From Candidatus Peregrinibacteria bacterium GW2011_GWF2_39_17 (GTDB lineage: Bacteria; Patescibacteriota; Gracilibacteria; UBA1369; UBA12473): a stretch of 42,282 nucleotides of DNA. A program made the position numbers and the translations under genes. Numbering within the stretch: position 1 is the first letter of the stretch; every line of letters starts with the position of its first letter. This document shows, one piece after another, positions 32,148-40,702 of this stretch. Location of the stretch: positions 1 through 42,282 of the forward strand of contig LBWM01000011.1 in assembly GCA_000993615.1 (NCBI GenBank), given 5' to 3'. The notes below the pieces were generated by a model. It had not been told where the DNA came from. It ran no database searches and saw only the letters and a list, made by a program, of their open reading frames with translations.

Positions 32148-32264
32148 TGGCTTTTTTAAAACATTTTTTGCGATAGAGGGCAAAGCGATTTTTTGGCTTG
32201 TAATCGTCTTAAAATCTGTATCAAAAATTTATACATTTGGCTTAAATAAGCCATTTGTAAGCCA
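32148..32264. promoter_or_regulatory. TGGCTT repeat cluster upstream of ftsA
   Basis: TGGCTT occurs at 32148, 32194 and 32238 (spaced 46 and 44 bases) and inverted as AAGCCA at 32248 and 32259. The last three form TGGCTTA-AA-TAAGCCA (32238-32253) plus a further TAAGCCA (32258-32264). The cluster ends eight bases before the -35 element of the ftsA promoter, a position suited to a repressor or activator. The rest of the 31968-32368 gap is AT-rich with no gene. Confidence 0.5.
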
Positions 32265-32271
32265 AAAATGC

Positions 32272-32300
32272 TTGCATAACCTAAAATCATTGACTATAGT
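32272..32300 (+). promoter_or_regulatory. Sigma70-like promoter of ftsA-ftsZ
   Basis: TTGCAT (32272-32277), a 17-base spacer and TATAGT (32295-32300) form a good promoter. Transcription would start near 32307 and give a leader of about 62 bases before the ftsA ATG. Confidence 0.65.
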
Positions 32301-32368
32301 GCTTTTTGGATACGGAATTTATATTCCGGTCTGCACTTGTCGGGATTTCAAACTTTCACCTAAACACT

Positions 32369-33604
32369 ATGTCCAAAAATCACATTATTGCGGGCCTCGA
32401 TATTGGTAGCTCAAAAATCCGGGTCGTAGTTGGCACTTTGGAAGAAAAGAGTACTCAACTTAATGTTATTGGAGTTGGAGTAGCTCCTTCAATGGGGCTA
32501 CGCAAAGGTAATGTTATTGATGTCGAAGAAGCGATTACCAGTATTTCATCTGCTTTGGAAGATGCTGAAAGAATGTCGGGTGAGCCAATTAATCATGTAT
32601 TTTTAGGTATTGGGGGAATTCATTTGGAATCTATGGATTCCAAGGGGGTAATTGCGATTCCGGGTGGAAACGAGATTACCGAGGCAGACGTTAATCGTGT
32701 GTTGGAAGCAGCCCAGGCTATTTCCATCCCTTCTAATCGACGTATTCTTCGCATTATTCCTAAGTCTTTTACGGTTGATGAACAAAAAGGAATTAAATAT
32801 CCGGTTGGCATGACTGGGATTAGGTTAGAGGTTGAAGCGCATTTAATTACCGGTTTAGTCCCAGCCGTTAACAATATTGAAAAATGTGTTCATCAGGCCG
32901 GGGTTGATATCGATGACATTATCCCAACCAGTTTGGCGGCAGCAGAATCTGTGCTTTCTAAGCGACAAAAAGAATTAGGTGTGGTTTTAATTAATATTGG
33001 CTCAGGCGGTTCTTCTTTAGTTGTTTTTGAAGAAGGGACTACTTTGCATACGGCCATGATCCCAATTGGCGGGGAAAGCGTTACCAATGATATTGCTATT
33101 GGTTTAAGAACTTCAATTGATACTGCTGAGAAAATTAAAATTGAATACGGAACTTGTAATATTGACGAAGTGAACGAACGTGAAACCATTGATCTTTCTT
33201 TAATTAGTAAATTAGATGACCAGAGTGTTTCTAAGCGTTTAATGGCTGAAATTATTCAGGCTCGCTACCACGAAATTTTTGTTCTCGGTAAGGATGAATT
33301 AGCAAAAATTAATCGAGACGGGATGTTACCAGCCGGAGTAGTGCTCACTGGTGCTGGAGTAAAAATGCCCGGAGTAATTGATTTGGCTAGAGAGGTTTTA
33401 AGTTTGCCAGTACAGATTGGATTTCCTCAAAATTTTGAGGGAGTAGTGGACAAAATCGATGATCCTGCCTACGCCACTGCAATTGGATTGGCTATCTGGG
33501 GATCTCGCTTTGAGGGGAGAGGATATCAGTTTGATTTCCGAAGCTTAAATATTGGCAAAATGTTTCAGGGCTTAAAAAATTGGGCTAAAAGCCTAATGCC
33601 TTAA
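32369..33604 (+). CDS. ftsA: Cell division protein FtsA
   Basis: FtsA is the actin-like protein that anchors FtsZ to the membrane. The ATPase motifs are IIAGLDIGSSKIRVVVG at residue 6, a phosphate 2-type region, and VVLTGAGVKMPGVIDLA near 325. The 1C-type domain falls near 85-165. The C-terminus FRSLNIGKMFQGLKNWAKSL has the look of the amphipathic membrane-binding helix. I start at the ATG at 32369 (411 aa); an earlier in-frame TTG at 32306 would begin at the predicted transcription start and add residues foreign to the family. The ftsZ gene follows after 58 bases. Confidence 0.94.
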   Translation: MSKNHIIAGLDIGSSKIRVVVGTLEEKSTQLNVIGVGVAPSMGLRKGNVIDVEEAITSISSALEDAERMSGEPINHVFLGIGGIHLESMDSKGVIAIPGGNEITEADVNRVLEAAQAISIPSNRRILRIIPKSFTVDEQKGIKYPVGMTGIRLEVEAHLITGLVPAVNNIEKCVHQAGVDIDDIIPTSLAAAESVLSKRQKELGVVLINIGSGGSSLVVFEEGTTLHTAMIPIGGESVTNDIAIGLRTSIDTAEKIKIEYGTCNIDEVNERETIDLSLISKLDDQSVSKRLMAEIIQARYHEIFVLGKDELAKINRDGMLPAGVVLTGAGVKMPGVIDLAREVLSLPVQIGFPQNFEGVVDKIDDPAYATAIGLAIWGSRFEGRGYQFDFRSLNIGKMFQGLKNWAKSLMP

Positions 33605-33662
33605 CTGATTTATTTTTTTATCACTCTCCCAAAATTCATTTACTTCTTTAAAAATTTTTCTC

Positions 33663-34862
33663 ATGGCAACAGCTAAAGACCCTGCAGATGCAGCACTTCG
33701 CAACCTTTTTTCTTCACAATCTCCAAGACGAAAAGTAATGACCGAAATTACTCCTGACATTACTCCTTTGGCTAAAATCAAAGTTTTTGGATTAGGCGGA
33801 GGTGGTTGTAATGCTTTAAATCGGATGATTAAAAGTGGGATTCACGGTATTGAGTTTATCGCTATTAATACTGATTCGCAGGCTCTTTATTACTCAGAAG
33901 CTCCTACTAAAATTAATATTGGTAAAGCTTCTACTCGTGGACTTGGCGCCGGAGCTAATCCAGAATTAGGGAAGAGAGCAGCCGAAGAAGCTTCTGAAGA
34001 ACTAAAATCTTCATTACAAGGTGCTGATATGGTTTTTATCACTTGTGGCTTGGGTGGAGGTACCGGGACAGGAGCTGCTCCGGTTATTGCCGAAGTTGCC
34101 AAAGAATTAGGTATTCTAACAGTTGGTGTGGTTACCAAGCCGTTTGCCTTTGAAGGTTCGAGGCGACGTATTCAAGCGGAAGAAGGGTTGGAAAATCTAA
34201 AAAATAAAGTAGATACCTTAATCACTATTCCAAACGATAAAATCCTTTCTTTAATTGATAAGAAAACACCTCTAACTGAAGCCTTTACCGTCGTGGATGA
34301 GGTTTTACGTCAAGGAGTTCAGGGTATTTCCGATTTAATCACGATTCCAGGTATGGTTAATGTGGACTTTGCCGATGTGCGTGCCATTATGGAAAATGCT
34401 GGGTCAGCCTTAATGGGCATTGGTTATGGTACTGGAGAAAATAGAGCTACTGAAGCCGCTAAGGCTGCGATAGAAAGTCCTTTATTGGAAATGTCTATTG
34501 ATGGAGCCAAAGGAATTCTATTCAATATTGTGGGTGGAAATGATCTTTCAATGTTTGAGGTTGATGAAGCAGCTCGTATTATTACTGAAGCGGCTGATCC
34601 AGATGCTAATATTATCTTTGGAGCAGCAGTTAATGATTCTTACACCGGTGAAATTAAAATTACGGTTGTGGCCACCGGTTTTGATGAAAGTCGTCGTGGC
34701 GGAGCTGCAATGTTTAGAGGTGGTATAGAAAACAGATTAAATACTGGCAATAATTCCAAAAAAAAGGGTAATTTTTCCATGGAAGAATTAAGCGGGCCAA
34801 TTAAATCAACCGAAAATGAATTGGATATACCGGCTTTTATACGAAAAAGTATGTCAAAATAG
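33663..34862 (+). CDS. ftsZ: Cell division protein FtsZ
   Basis: FtsZ is the tubulin-like GTPase that forms the division ring. The first 38 residues are a variable tail. The core begins [18 protein letters not shown] and has the [10 protein letters not shown] signature near residue 132, FAFEGSRRR, the T7 loop with NVDFADVR, and AATGF-type GTPase strands. After a linker of about 40 residues the C-terminal tail ends DIPAFIRK, the conserved peptide that binds FtsA. At 399 aa it is full length. The ATG at 33663 gives this protein; an in-frame ATG at 33738 (MTEITPD) is a possible alternative start. It is cotranscribed with ftsA. Confidence 0.97.
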   Translation: MATAKDPADAALRNLFSSQSPRRKVMTEITPDITPLAKIKVFGLGGGGCNALNRMIKSGIHGIEFIAINTDSQALYYSEAPTKINIGKASTRGLGAGANPELGKRAAEEASEELKSSLQGADMVFITCGLGGGTGTGAAPVIAEVAKELGILTVGVVTKPFAFEGSRRRIQAEEGLENLKNKVDTLITIPNDKILSLIDKKTPLTEAFTVVDEVLRQGVQGISDLITIPGMVNVDFADVRAIMENAGSALMGIGYGTGENRATEAAKAAIESPLLEMSIDGAKGILFNIVGGNDLSMFEVDEAARIITEAADPDANIIFGAAVNDSYTGEIKITVVATGFDESRRGGAAMFRGGIENRLNTGNNSKKKGNFSMEELSGPIKSTENELDIPAFIRKSMSK

Positions 34863-34970
34863 GGAAAGAATCCCCCGGAATTACTTCGTTGACTTTACAG
34901 GTAAGCATAGGCGCCGAAAGAAGGATATGTTAAGCTTTTTATAATAGTTAAATCAAAAAAGTTATAACCT

Positions 34971-36011
34971 ATGCAAATTTTAGATTTTCAAGAATCTGAT
35001 TATGAAAATTATGAAAATTTTTTAGAAAATCATAATGCGGAATTATATCAGTCCTTGCCGTGGGTTAAATTTCAGCAAAATTCACCTAATAACCGCCAAT
35101 TTTGGATTCTAGTAGCCCAAAATAAGCAAAAATGGCTTGGGACAATTTTACTCATAAAGTACAGGTTGCCGTTCGGGAGATCTTGGTTTTCTGTAGCCCG
35201 TGGGCCAATTATAACTAATAACTCTTTAGAAGATCAGGCGCAAATCTGGGGATTATTTTTAGAAAAAATTCGGGTAATTGCCAAAAAAGAAAAGGCTATT
35301 TTTTTGCGGCTGGAATTACCAATTAATTCTCATCTTAAATTAAGCGGGAAAGGGTGGCGGAAAGCTCATGCTCATTATTTCCCGGAGTGGAGTATTAAAA
35401 TTGATCTTACCTTATCCGAGGAAAATCTTTTAAAACAAATGAAGTCAAAAGGACGTTATAATATTAAAATTGCCCAAAAAGCCGTAGAGATACGAGTGAC
35501 AGCAAAAGAAAAAGACATTCATGATTTTTACGAAATTCTTAAGCAAACCGGTGGCAGGGATGGATTTTCAATTCACGAAGAAGCTTATTATCAGGCTTTA
35601 ATTCACGCTGCCAATCAAGATAACTGGGGCGAGTTTTTAGTAGCCGAATATCAAGGGAAAATTATTGGAGGCATCATGGTTACTTTTTACAGCGATACAG
35701 CTACTTATTATTACGGCGCTTCGGATTACGAAAATCGCTCATTAATGGCGCCTTATTTATTGCAGTGGAACGCCATTTTGGCAGCTAAAAAGAGAGGATT
35801 AAAAAAATATGATTTATTAGGGATTGCACCGCCAGATGAACCAAATCATCCGTGGCAAGGTATTACCAGGTTTAAAGAAAAATTTGGCGGGGAAATTGTG
35901 AATTATCCTTTAGCTAAAGAATTAATTTTTAGACCAATAGAATATTATTATTTTCGTCTCTTGAAATGGATCCGTGGTAGCACAAGAAGGCTTTTTTCCA
36001 GGAAAGCGTAA
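34971..36011 (+). CDS. FemAB/FemX-type peptidoglycan bridge aminoacyltransferase
   Basis: The 346-residue protein has two tandem GNAT-like halves, as in FemA/FemX enzymes that add amino acids from aminoacyl-tRNA to lipid II or UDP-muropeptides. Supporting stretches are LPWVKFQQ and RGPIITN in the first half, and MKSKGRYNIKIAQK, HDFYEILKQTGGRDGF, ATYYYGASDYENRSLMAPYLL and RFKEKFGGEIV in the second. The family's coiled-coil tRNA-binding arm is not obvious. Which amino acid is added, and to what, cannot be read from the sequence. A TATAAT box at 34940-34945 with no good -35 lies 25 bases before the ATG. It follows ftsZ, in line with a wall function. Confidence 0.85.
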   Translation: MQILDFQESDYENYENFLENHNAELYQSLPWVKFQQNSPNNRQFWILVAQNKQKWLGTILLIKYRLPFGRSWFSVARGPIITNNSLEDQAQIWGLFLEKIRVIAKKEKAIFLRLELPINSHLKLSGKGWRKAHAHYFPEWSIKIDLTLSEENLLKQMKSKGRYNIKIAQKAVEIRVTAKEKDIHDFYEILKQTGGRDGFSIHEEAYYQALIHAANQDNWGEFLVAEYQGKIIGGIMVTFYSDTATYYYGASDYENRSLMAPYLLQWNAILAAKKRGLKKYDLLGIAPPDEPNHPWQGITRFKEKFGGEIVNYPLAKELIFRPIEYYYFRLLKWIRGSTRRLFSRKA

Positions 36012-36027
36012 GGTTTTCTTGAAATTT

Positions 36028-38664
36028 TTACTCTCTAGTACGTCTTGGTGGAGTGACGCGTATGCCATTAGTTTGGCTAGGAGTATTTAGATGGTTGGCA
36101 AAAGCCTCTTTTTCGGATTTCAAAGCGCCAATATTAAGATTATTCGCATTTTGAGCCGCTAGCCCAAGATTAGCTTTGATTTGGATAGAACCTTTTTGCG
36201 TAATTAAAGCCATCCATTCAAAAACATTACCACTCGTTGGCTTGTTTGGTATTTTAGATAAAATATACCCCGCTTCATTGGTAATTAGTAAATATTGGCT
36301 TAAGGTTTGAGGCGAAGCATTCTTTAAAACACCCAAAGCTTTCCAGGCTAGATCTTTGTCTCGGGAATAAGCTCCTCCCAGTAACTCTGTTAAAGACGCC
36401 TGAATTAAAATATCTAACCTGTCAATTTGAGCGTTCGAGATTTTTAGTGCCGAAACACGGTTTTGATCTATTGATCTTCGCAGTGTTTCAGTTGTTGTAG
36501 AGCTTTCCGCCGGTTTTTTAATAGAACTAGAAGCGGCGACAGAAGGTTTACTTATGCGTGATGAATATTGCTTTTTAGTTTCTGCCCTAGCTTTTTCAAT
36601 TTCTTCTTTTTTTTGTCGATCACGTTTCGTTTGTTCATCCTTAATTCTATCATTGTTGGCTTTTTCTACTTCATCCACAAGCTTAAAAAGATTATCAAAA
36701 GTGACTCTAAGGTCTTTGGGGGTAATATCCCTGTTATTTAAATTCACAAAAATAGCTGTCCTTCTTTTATCAAAATCTGCATATTTAGGATTGGCTTCAA
36801 GCGCCTTAAAAGTGGCAAAATGCTGGTTTAAAATATCACGACCTTTTTCTTGGTAGGCTTGCAATAAAACTTTTTTAGGAGAATCCGACCCCTCGAGGCT
36901 GGTTTTAATATTTAAAAAATTTTGAAAAGTTTCAGGGTCGAACGCGATGAGAAATTTGGGAACAAAATTGTCAAGATCTATTTTCATCTTTGCTAGATTT
37001 CCCTTTTGGTCTTTTAAAGCGGCAATATTTTGCCCCCTGGTTGTGATTTTTTTATCAAGCGCTTCATCCAAGGGGGACAAAAACCCCTCAATCCCTTGAG
37101 CCATTTCTTGGCTTTTGTTGGCTATACTCAGTCCTTGTAAGCTATAAAACCCTTTTATCTTTTCGCTGTTTTCTTTAGCCCGCTTAAGATTATTAGATAT
37201 ATCCCTTAAAGGGGGGAGTTGCCAGTTTAAGGTTGGATTAAAATCTTCTATCTGTTTTTTTGTTGCCGAGAAGTCAAATTCTTTTTTTATCTGCACTAGT
37301 TGGGCAGTTTCAATACCAAGTGATTTTAGAGTTTCTTCGCTTGGATATTTGGCTAAATCAGTTTCTAGCTCGGCAAATTTCGATTGAGCAATTTCTTTAC
37401 ACTGTGAACGAGCGGTTTTTAGATGTTCGTTATTCTGGTCATATAACGTGTTAATCTTTAGACGAGTTTCTTCAATGTTGCCGAAATCCTCATGATAAAT
37501 CATCCCCTGATTAAGAACGGCACTTAAAATTTGTCTGCTTTCAAAAAAGCTATTTTTATTTGATGTGAAATTTTCAATTTCCAATCCGAAATCTTGGAAA
37601 ATCGGTATTGTTTGATCCAAATAAAAAATTTCGTCATCTGCTGTTTTAAGCGCAGATGGAAGTATACTTTTGAAATAAGTATCAAGATCGAAGTCAGGGT
37701 TAGCGATTTTAGCCATTTTTTCATTCCAGGTACGAAAATCAGTAAACGGTTCAAGTTGGTAATAAGATTGATTATTCGCGGGATCGGTTTTAGGTTGAAT
37801 CACTTTAATTTCGCCATCCAAATCTTTTTTATAGGCAAAAGGAGGCTTATAGCCATTTCCAATTATATTATTTTCCATTTTGCCTTTTACCATATAATCT
37901 AAATCTTCTTCGTCGGCGGCATTTAGATAGTCCTCACTGCTATCTAAAATATATAAATTATCACTTAATTGATTACTCCAAGCTTGACGGTAAGCTGCTT
38001 GTGCTACTTCTGAAGCTTTTAGGTAATAGGGATCTTCTAGGAAACGAGAATAACTTTTTAAAATATCCGTAATTGCTGATTTTTCCCCATATAAAAACCC
38101 CAAGCCAGATAAGGGAGAAAATCCTTTTAAGGCTGGATGTCCTTTTATAAAATTAAATAATTCATTGATCGCTTTCATCCGGTTCATTTTACCAATTGAT
38201 TCTCCGGCTAATTGCTCAATGGCGGCATTAATTTTTTCTTGATTCTCTTTAGCTTGAAAAATTTCGTTTTCTAGGTTTCCTGGCCGTGTCCATTGTTCCG
38301 CCGAAATTCCCGGGGCATTATTATTATCTTTATACCAAGTGATATCAACTCCCACCAAATCAATCAAAGCATCAAGAGTATCCTTGTTTATTGTGCCTCG
38401 ATCATCTTCAAAGGTTTGCATTGCAGCCACGTAAGCTTCCCAGAGATTATCAATAGCTAAAGCCATTTCATTAGTGGCTGACGGGTTAGATTTTGCGGCT
38501 CTTAAAGTGTTTATTAATTCCTCTTTCGTTTGGCGGAAAGCCTCTTTCATTTGAGAAAGCGTTAATTCGGCCATTTGTCCTGGGTTCTTGGACAAAACTT
38601 TACCTATTGACACATTATCAAAATTTTTAAGTGGGCCTTTGTCGCCGGAAAAATTTTGCGCCAT
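36028..38664 (-). CDS. Large hypothetical alpha-helical protein, 878 aa
   Basis: I do not recognise this protein. It has no signal peptide and no membrane helix. Composition is Lys/Glu/Asn/Gln/Leu rich, and many stretches look helical or coiled-coil (for example near 410-450 and 660-695). Residues about 695-730 form a Ser/Thr/Lys linker (RISKPSVAASSS, PAESSTTTETL). A separate C-terminal helical domain of about 150 residues follows, with a Pro/Arg-rich tail (TPPRRTRE). It is the second gene of a leftward pair with the 117-aa gene at 38679, 14 bases apart. It converges on the FemAB gene with a 16-base gap. A scaffold or filament-like role is conceivable but is only a guess. Confidence 0.65.
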   Translation of the reverse strand: MAQNFSGDKGPLKNFDNVSIGKVLSKNPGQMAELTLSQMKEAFRQTKEELINTLRAAKSNPSATNEMALAIDNLWEAYVAAMQTFEDDRGTINKDTLDALIDLVGVDITWYKDNNNAPGISAEQWTRPGNLENEIFQAKENQEKINAAIEQLAGESIGKMNRMKAINELFNFIKGHPALKGFSPLSGLGFLYGEKSAITDILKSYSRFLEDPYYLKASEVAQAAYRQAWSNQLSDNLYILDSSEDYLNAADEEDLDYMVKGKMENNIIGNGYKPPFAYKKDLDGEIKVIQPKTDPANNQSYYQLEPFTDFRTWNEKMAKIANPDFDLDTYFKSILPSALKTADDEIFYLDQTIPIFQDFGLEIENFTSNKNSFFESRQILSAVLNQGMIYHEDFGNIEETRLKINTLYDQNNEHLKTARSQCKEIAQSKFAELETDLAKYPSEETLKSLGIETAQLVQIKKEFDFSATKKQIEDFNPTLNWQLPPLRDISNNLKRAKENSEKIKGFYSLQGLSIANKSQEMAQGIEGFLSPLDEALDKKITTRGQNIAALKDQKGNLAKMKIDLDNFVPKFLIAFDPETFQNFLNIKTSLEGSDSPKKVLLQAYQEKGRDILNQHFATFKALEANPKYADFDKRRTAIFVNLNNRDITPKDLRVTFDNLFKLVDEVEKANNDRIKDEQTKRDRQKKEEIEKARAETKKQYSSRISKPSVAASSSIKKPAESSTTTETLRRSIDQNRVSALKISNAQIDRLDILIQASLTELLGGAYSRDKDLAWKALGVLKNASPQTLSQYLLITNEAGYILSKIPNKPTSGNVFEWMALITQKGSIQIKANLGLAAQNANNLNIGALKSEKEAFANHLNTPSQTNGIRVTPPRRTRE

Positions 38665-38678
38665 GTAATAAGCTTTTA

Positions 38679-39032
38679 TTAAATATAGTTTGAAATCGCA
38701 TCCTGGTTTTCCTGGTTTTCGCGCGCTAAGCGCTCATATTGACGCTTAATTGCTTTTAATTTTAGAAGCATTTCTTCGGTGGTTTCTTGGGCTTTTTTCT
38801 TTAGGTCGGCTTGGCGACTTTGCTCTTTTTGTAAAACATGAATTACTGGAAGTTTCTTATCCTTGGGAAGATTTTTAATTTTTGAAAAAAACTTTTTTCT
38901 TAGGGCTAAAGGTAAAGTTTTGACAGCCATTGAGTTCTTAATTAAATCTCCCAAAAGAGCTACTGGGTCACCAAAAACCATCTTGGTTCTTTGGGTAAAA
39001 CCTTTTTTTGAGGTTTTAGTAGGAGTAGTCAT
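38679..39032 (-). CDS. Hypothetical protein, 117 aa, partner of the 878-aa gene
   Basis: The protein has a basic N-terminus (KTSKKGFTQRTK), a hydrophobic middle (VALLGDLIKNSMAVKTLPLALRK) and a long charged C-terminal helix (about 70-115: QSRQADLKKKAQETTEE, KLKAIKRQYERLAREN) that could form a coiled coil. It has no membrane segment or signal peptide, and no family is recognised. It is transcribed 14 bases ahead of the large unknown gene, so the two products may act together. The leader before the ATG lacks a Shine-Dalgarno. def lies 62 bases upstream on the same strand. Confidence 0.6.
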   Translation of the reverse strand: MTTPTKTSKKGFTQRTKMVFGDPVALLGDLIKNSMAVKTLPLALRKKFFSKIKNLPKDKKLPVIHVLQKEQSRQADLKKKAQETTEEMLLKLKAIKRQYERLARENQENQDAISNYI

Positions 39033-39094
39033 TTTTTGATTTTTATTTTTTAGATCCGCAAATCTTTTAATTTTACCTTAAATTAGAACAAAAA

Positions 39095-39562
39095 TCAAGC
39101 ATCGCGTACCTCGGTCGCCTTATCAAGGTAAAGAGTAGCTTTGAGATGATCAAATTCGTGCTGAATAACTCGAGCATTAAATCCCTCTAAAGCTAAGGTT
39201 TGCTTTTCACCTTTTTCGTTTTGAAAGGTAACAACAAGTGATTTATGACGTTTTACATGACCCCATTTCCCAGGCAGGCTTAAGCAACCTTCTTCCATTT
39301 CCACTAATTCCTCAGAAAGATGGTTAATTTGGGGATTAATCAAAGCTAAAACAATTTCTTGCTGGGTTTCCACATTCAGCCGCACCACTGCTAATTGTAA
39401 ATTTAAACCGATTTGAGGAGCTGCCAGTCCCACGCCATTTTCCTTAAACATGGTTTCGATCATTTCTTGCACGAGTTTTTTTAATTTTTTATCAAATTTT
39501 TTAATTGGTTTTGATTGGCTGCGCAAAATACTGTTAGTTGCGCCTTTTTCAAGAGAAAGCAT
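39095..39562 (-). CDS. def: Peptide deformylase
   Basis: Def removes the formyl group from nascent N-terminal Met using a metal ion. The three family motifs are all present: GVGLAAPQIG (43-52), EGCLSLPG with the metal-binding Cys, and QHEFDHL, an HExxH metal and catalytic motif. The length is 155 aa. The residue after HEFDHL is Lys where Gly or Asn is common, and the C-terminus is short. It lies 28 bases downstream of prfB on the same strand, so both translation genes are probably cotranscribed. Confidence 0.95.
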   Translation of the reverse strand: MLSLEKGATNSILRSQSKPIKKFDKKLKKLVQEMIETMFKENGVGLAAPQIGLNLQLAVVRLNVETQQEIVLALINPQINHLSEELVEMEEGCLSLPGKWGHVKRHKSLVVTFQNEKGEKQTLALEGFNARVIQHEFDHLKATLYLDKATEVRDA

Positions 39563-39590
39563 AGATAAATTGGTTTTTAGATGATTGGTA

Positions 39591-40697
39591 TTACGAATTG
39601 CGACGATCTGATTTTAACGATTTTTCAATAAAAACGTCCAGCTCATTTGGGTCACCTTCCAGTATGGCTAGAACCTTAGAAGTCTCATAATTAGTACGAT
39701 GGTCCTTAACCATCTGGTAAGGGTGTAAAACATAGGAGCGAATTTGATTTCCCCAGGCTCCTTCAATATGTTCTCCTTTTAGGTCTCGCAATTCTTTAAT
39801 TCTGGTTTTTTCTTGTAAGACTAGTAGCTTTGAAAGTAGCGATTTCATAGCTTGCTGCCTGTTTTGTAATTGGCTGCGTTCATTTTGGCATTTGGCTACA
39901 ATGCCAGTGGGAAGATGCGTAATACGAACCGCTGAATCAGTCGTATTAACTGATTGTCCGCCGTGTCCGCCAGCTCGGAAAACATCAATTTTTAAATCAT
40001 CTTCAGCAATTTTTAGATCTATTTCTTCGATCTCCGGTGTCACTTCAATTAAACAAAAAGAAGTCTCTCGGGTATGTTTAATATTAAAAGGCGAAAGACG
40101 AACTAGGCGGTGTACTCCAGCTTCTTCTTTTAGGAATCCATAAGTAAATTCACCTTCAATACGTAAACTAGCGCTTTTAATGCCAGCGGTTTCACCTTCG
40201 GATTTTTCGAGCAAGGTGGTTTTCCAGTTTTTGGCGTCAGCATAGCGCATATACATTCGAAGGAGCATTTCTGCCCAGTCTTGTGCATCAGTGCCGCCAG
40301 CGCCAGCGTGAAAAGACATAATGGTCGGACATTCATCATGTTTGCCACTAAGATAAAGTTGAATTTCAAGCGATTGATAACGACGTTCTAAGTCATCCAC
40401 AGTGTGTTGCTGTTCTTCAAAGTCGGCAGTTCCTTCTTCTGCTGGAAGAACTTCGAGAAGTTCTTTGGAATCCATAAGATTTTTTTGTAAGGATTCCCAC
40501 GCCGTAATTTTTTGCATCAACCCCCCCTGTTCTTGAGAAATTTTTTGAGCCTCCTTGGCGTCATTCCAGAAATTAGGACTTTGCATCAGAGTTTCCAATT
40601 CATGCAATCGTTGTTTCAATTGAGGCATTTTTAAAAACAACAAAGCATGGGTGATTTCTTTTTCTAAAATATCTAATTTTTGAATGAGCTGAGGCAT
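39591..40697 (-). CDS. prfB: Peptide chain release factor 2
   Basis: RF2 ends translation at UAA and UGA. The 368-residue protein has the helical domain 1 (about 1-110), the stop-recognition domain with the RF2-specific SPF tripeptide in RLSPFNIKH, and GGHGGQSVN with the catalytic GGQ. The final domain is complete (GNQIRSYVLHPYQMVKDHRTNYET). The reading frame is continuous from the ATG at 40695-40697, so the autoregulatory +1 frameshift at an early UGA, common in bacterial prfB, is absent. The presence of RF2 with SPF shows UGA is still used as a stop. It precedes def. Confidence 0.96.
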   Translation of the reverse strand: MPQLIQKLDILEKEITHALLFLKMPQLKQRLHELETLMQSPNFWNDAKEAQKISQEQGGLMQKITAWESLQKNLMDSKELLEVLPAEEGTADFEEQQHTVDDLERRYQSLEIQLYLSGKHDECPTIMSFHAGAGGTDAQDWAEMLLRMYMRYADAKNWKTTLLEKSEGETAGIKSASLRIEGEFTYGFLKEEAGVHRLVRLSPFNIKHTRETSFCLIEVTPEIEEIDLKIAEDDLKIDVFRAGGHGGQSVNTTDSAVRITHLPTGIVAKCQNERSQLQNRQQAMKSLLSKLLVLQEKTRIKELRDLKGEHIEGAWGNQIRSYVLHPYQMVKDHRTNYETSKVLAILEGDPNELDVFIEKSLKSDRRNS

Positions 40698-40702
40698 AGA
40701 GA

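Noticed and set aside
32306-32368. Longer FtsA starting at an upstream TTG
   Set aside because: The extension starts at the predicted transcription start and does not resemble FtsA; the ATG at 32369 gives the usual N-terminus.
34863-34970. TTGACT near 34889 as a promoter for the FemAB gene
   Set aside because: No -10 element lies at a suitable distance; the TATAAT at 34940 is better placed, although its own -35 is poor.
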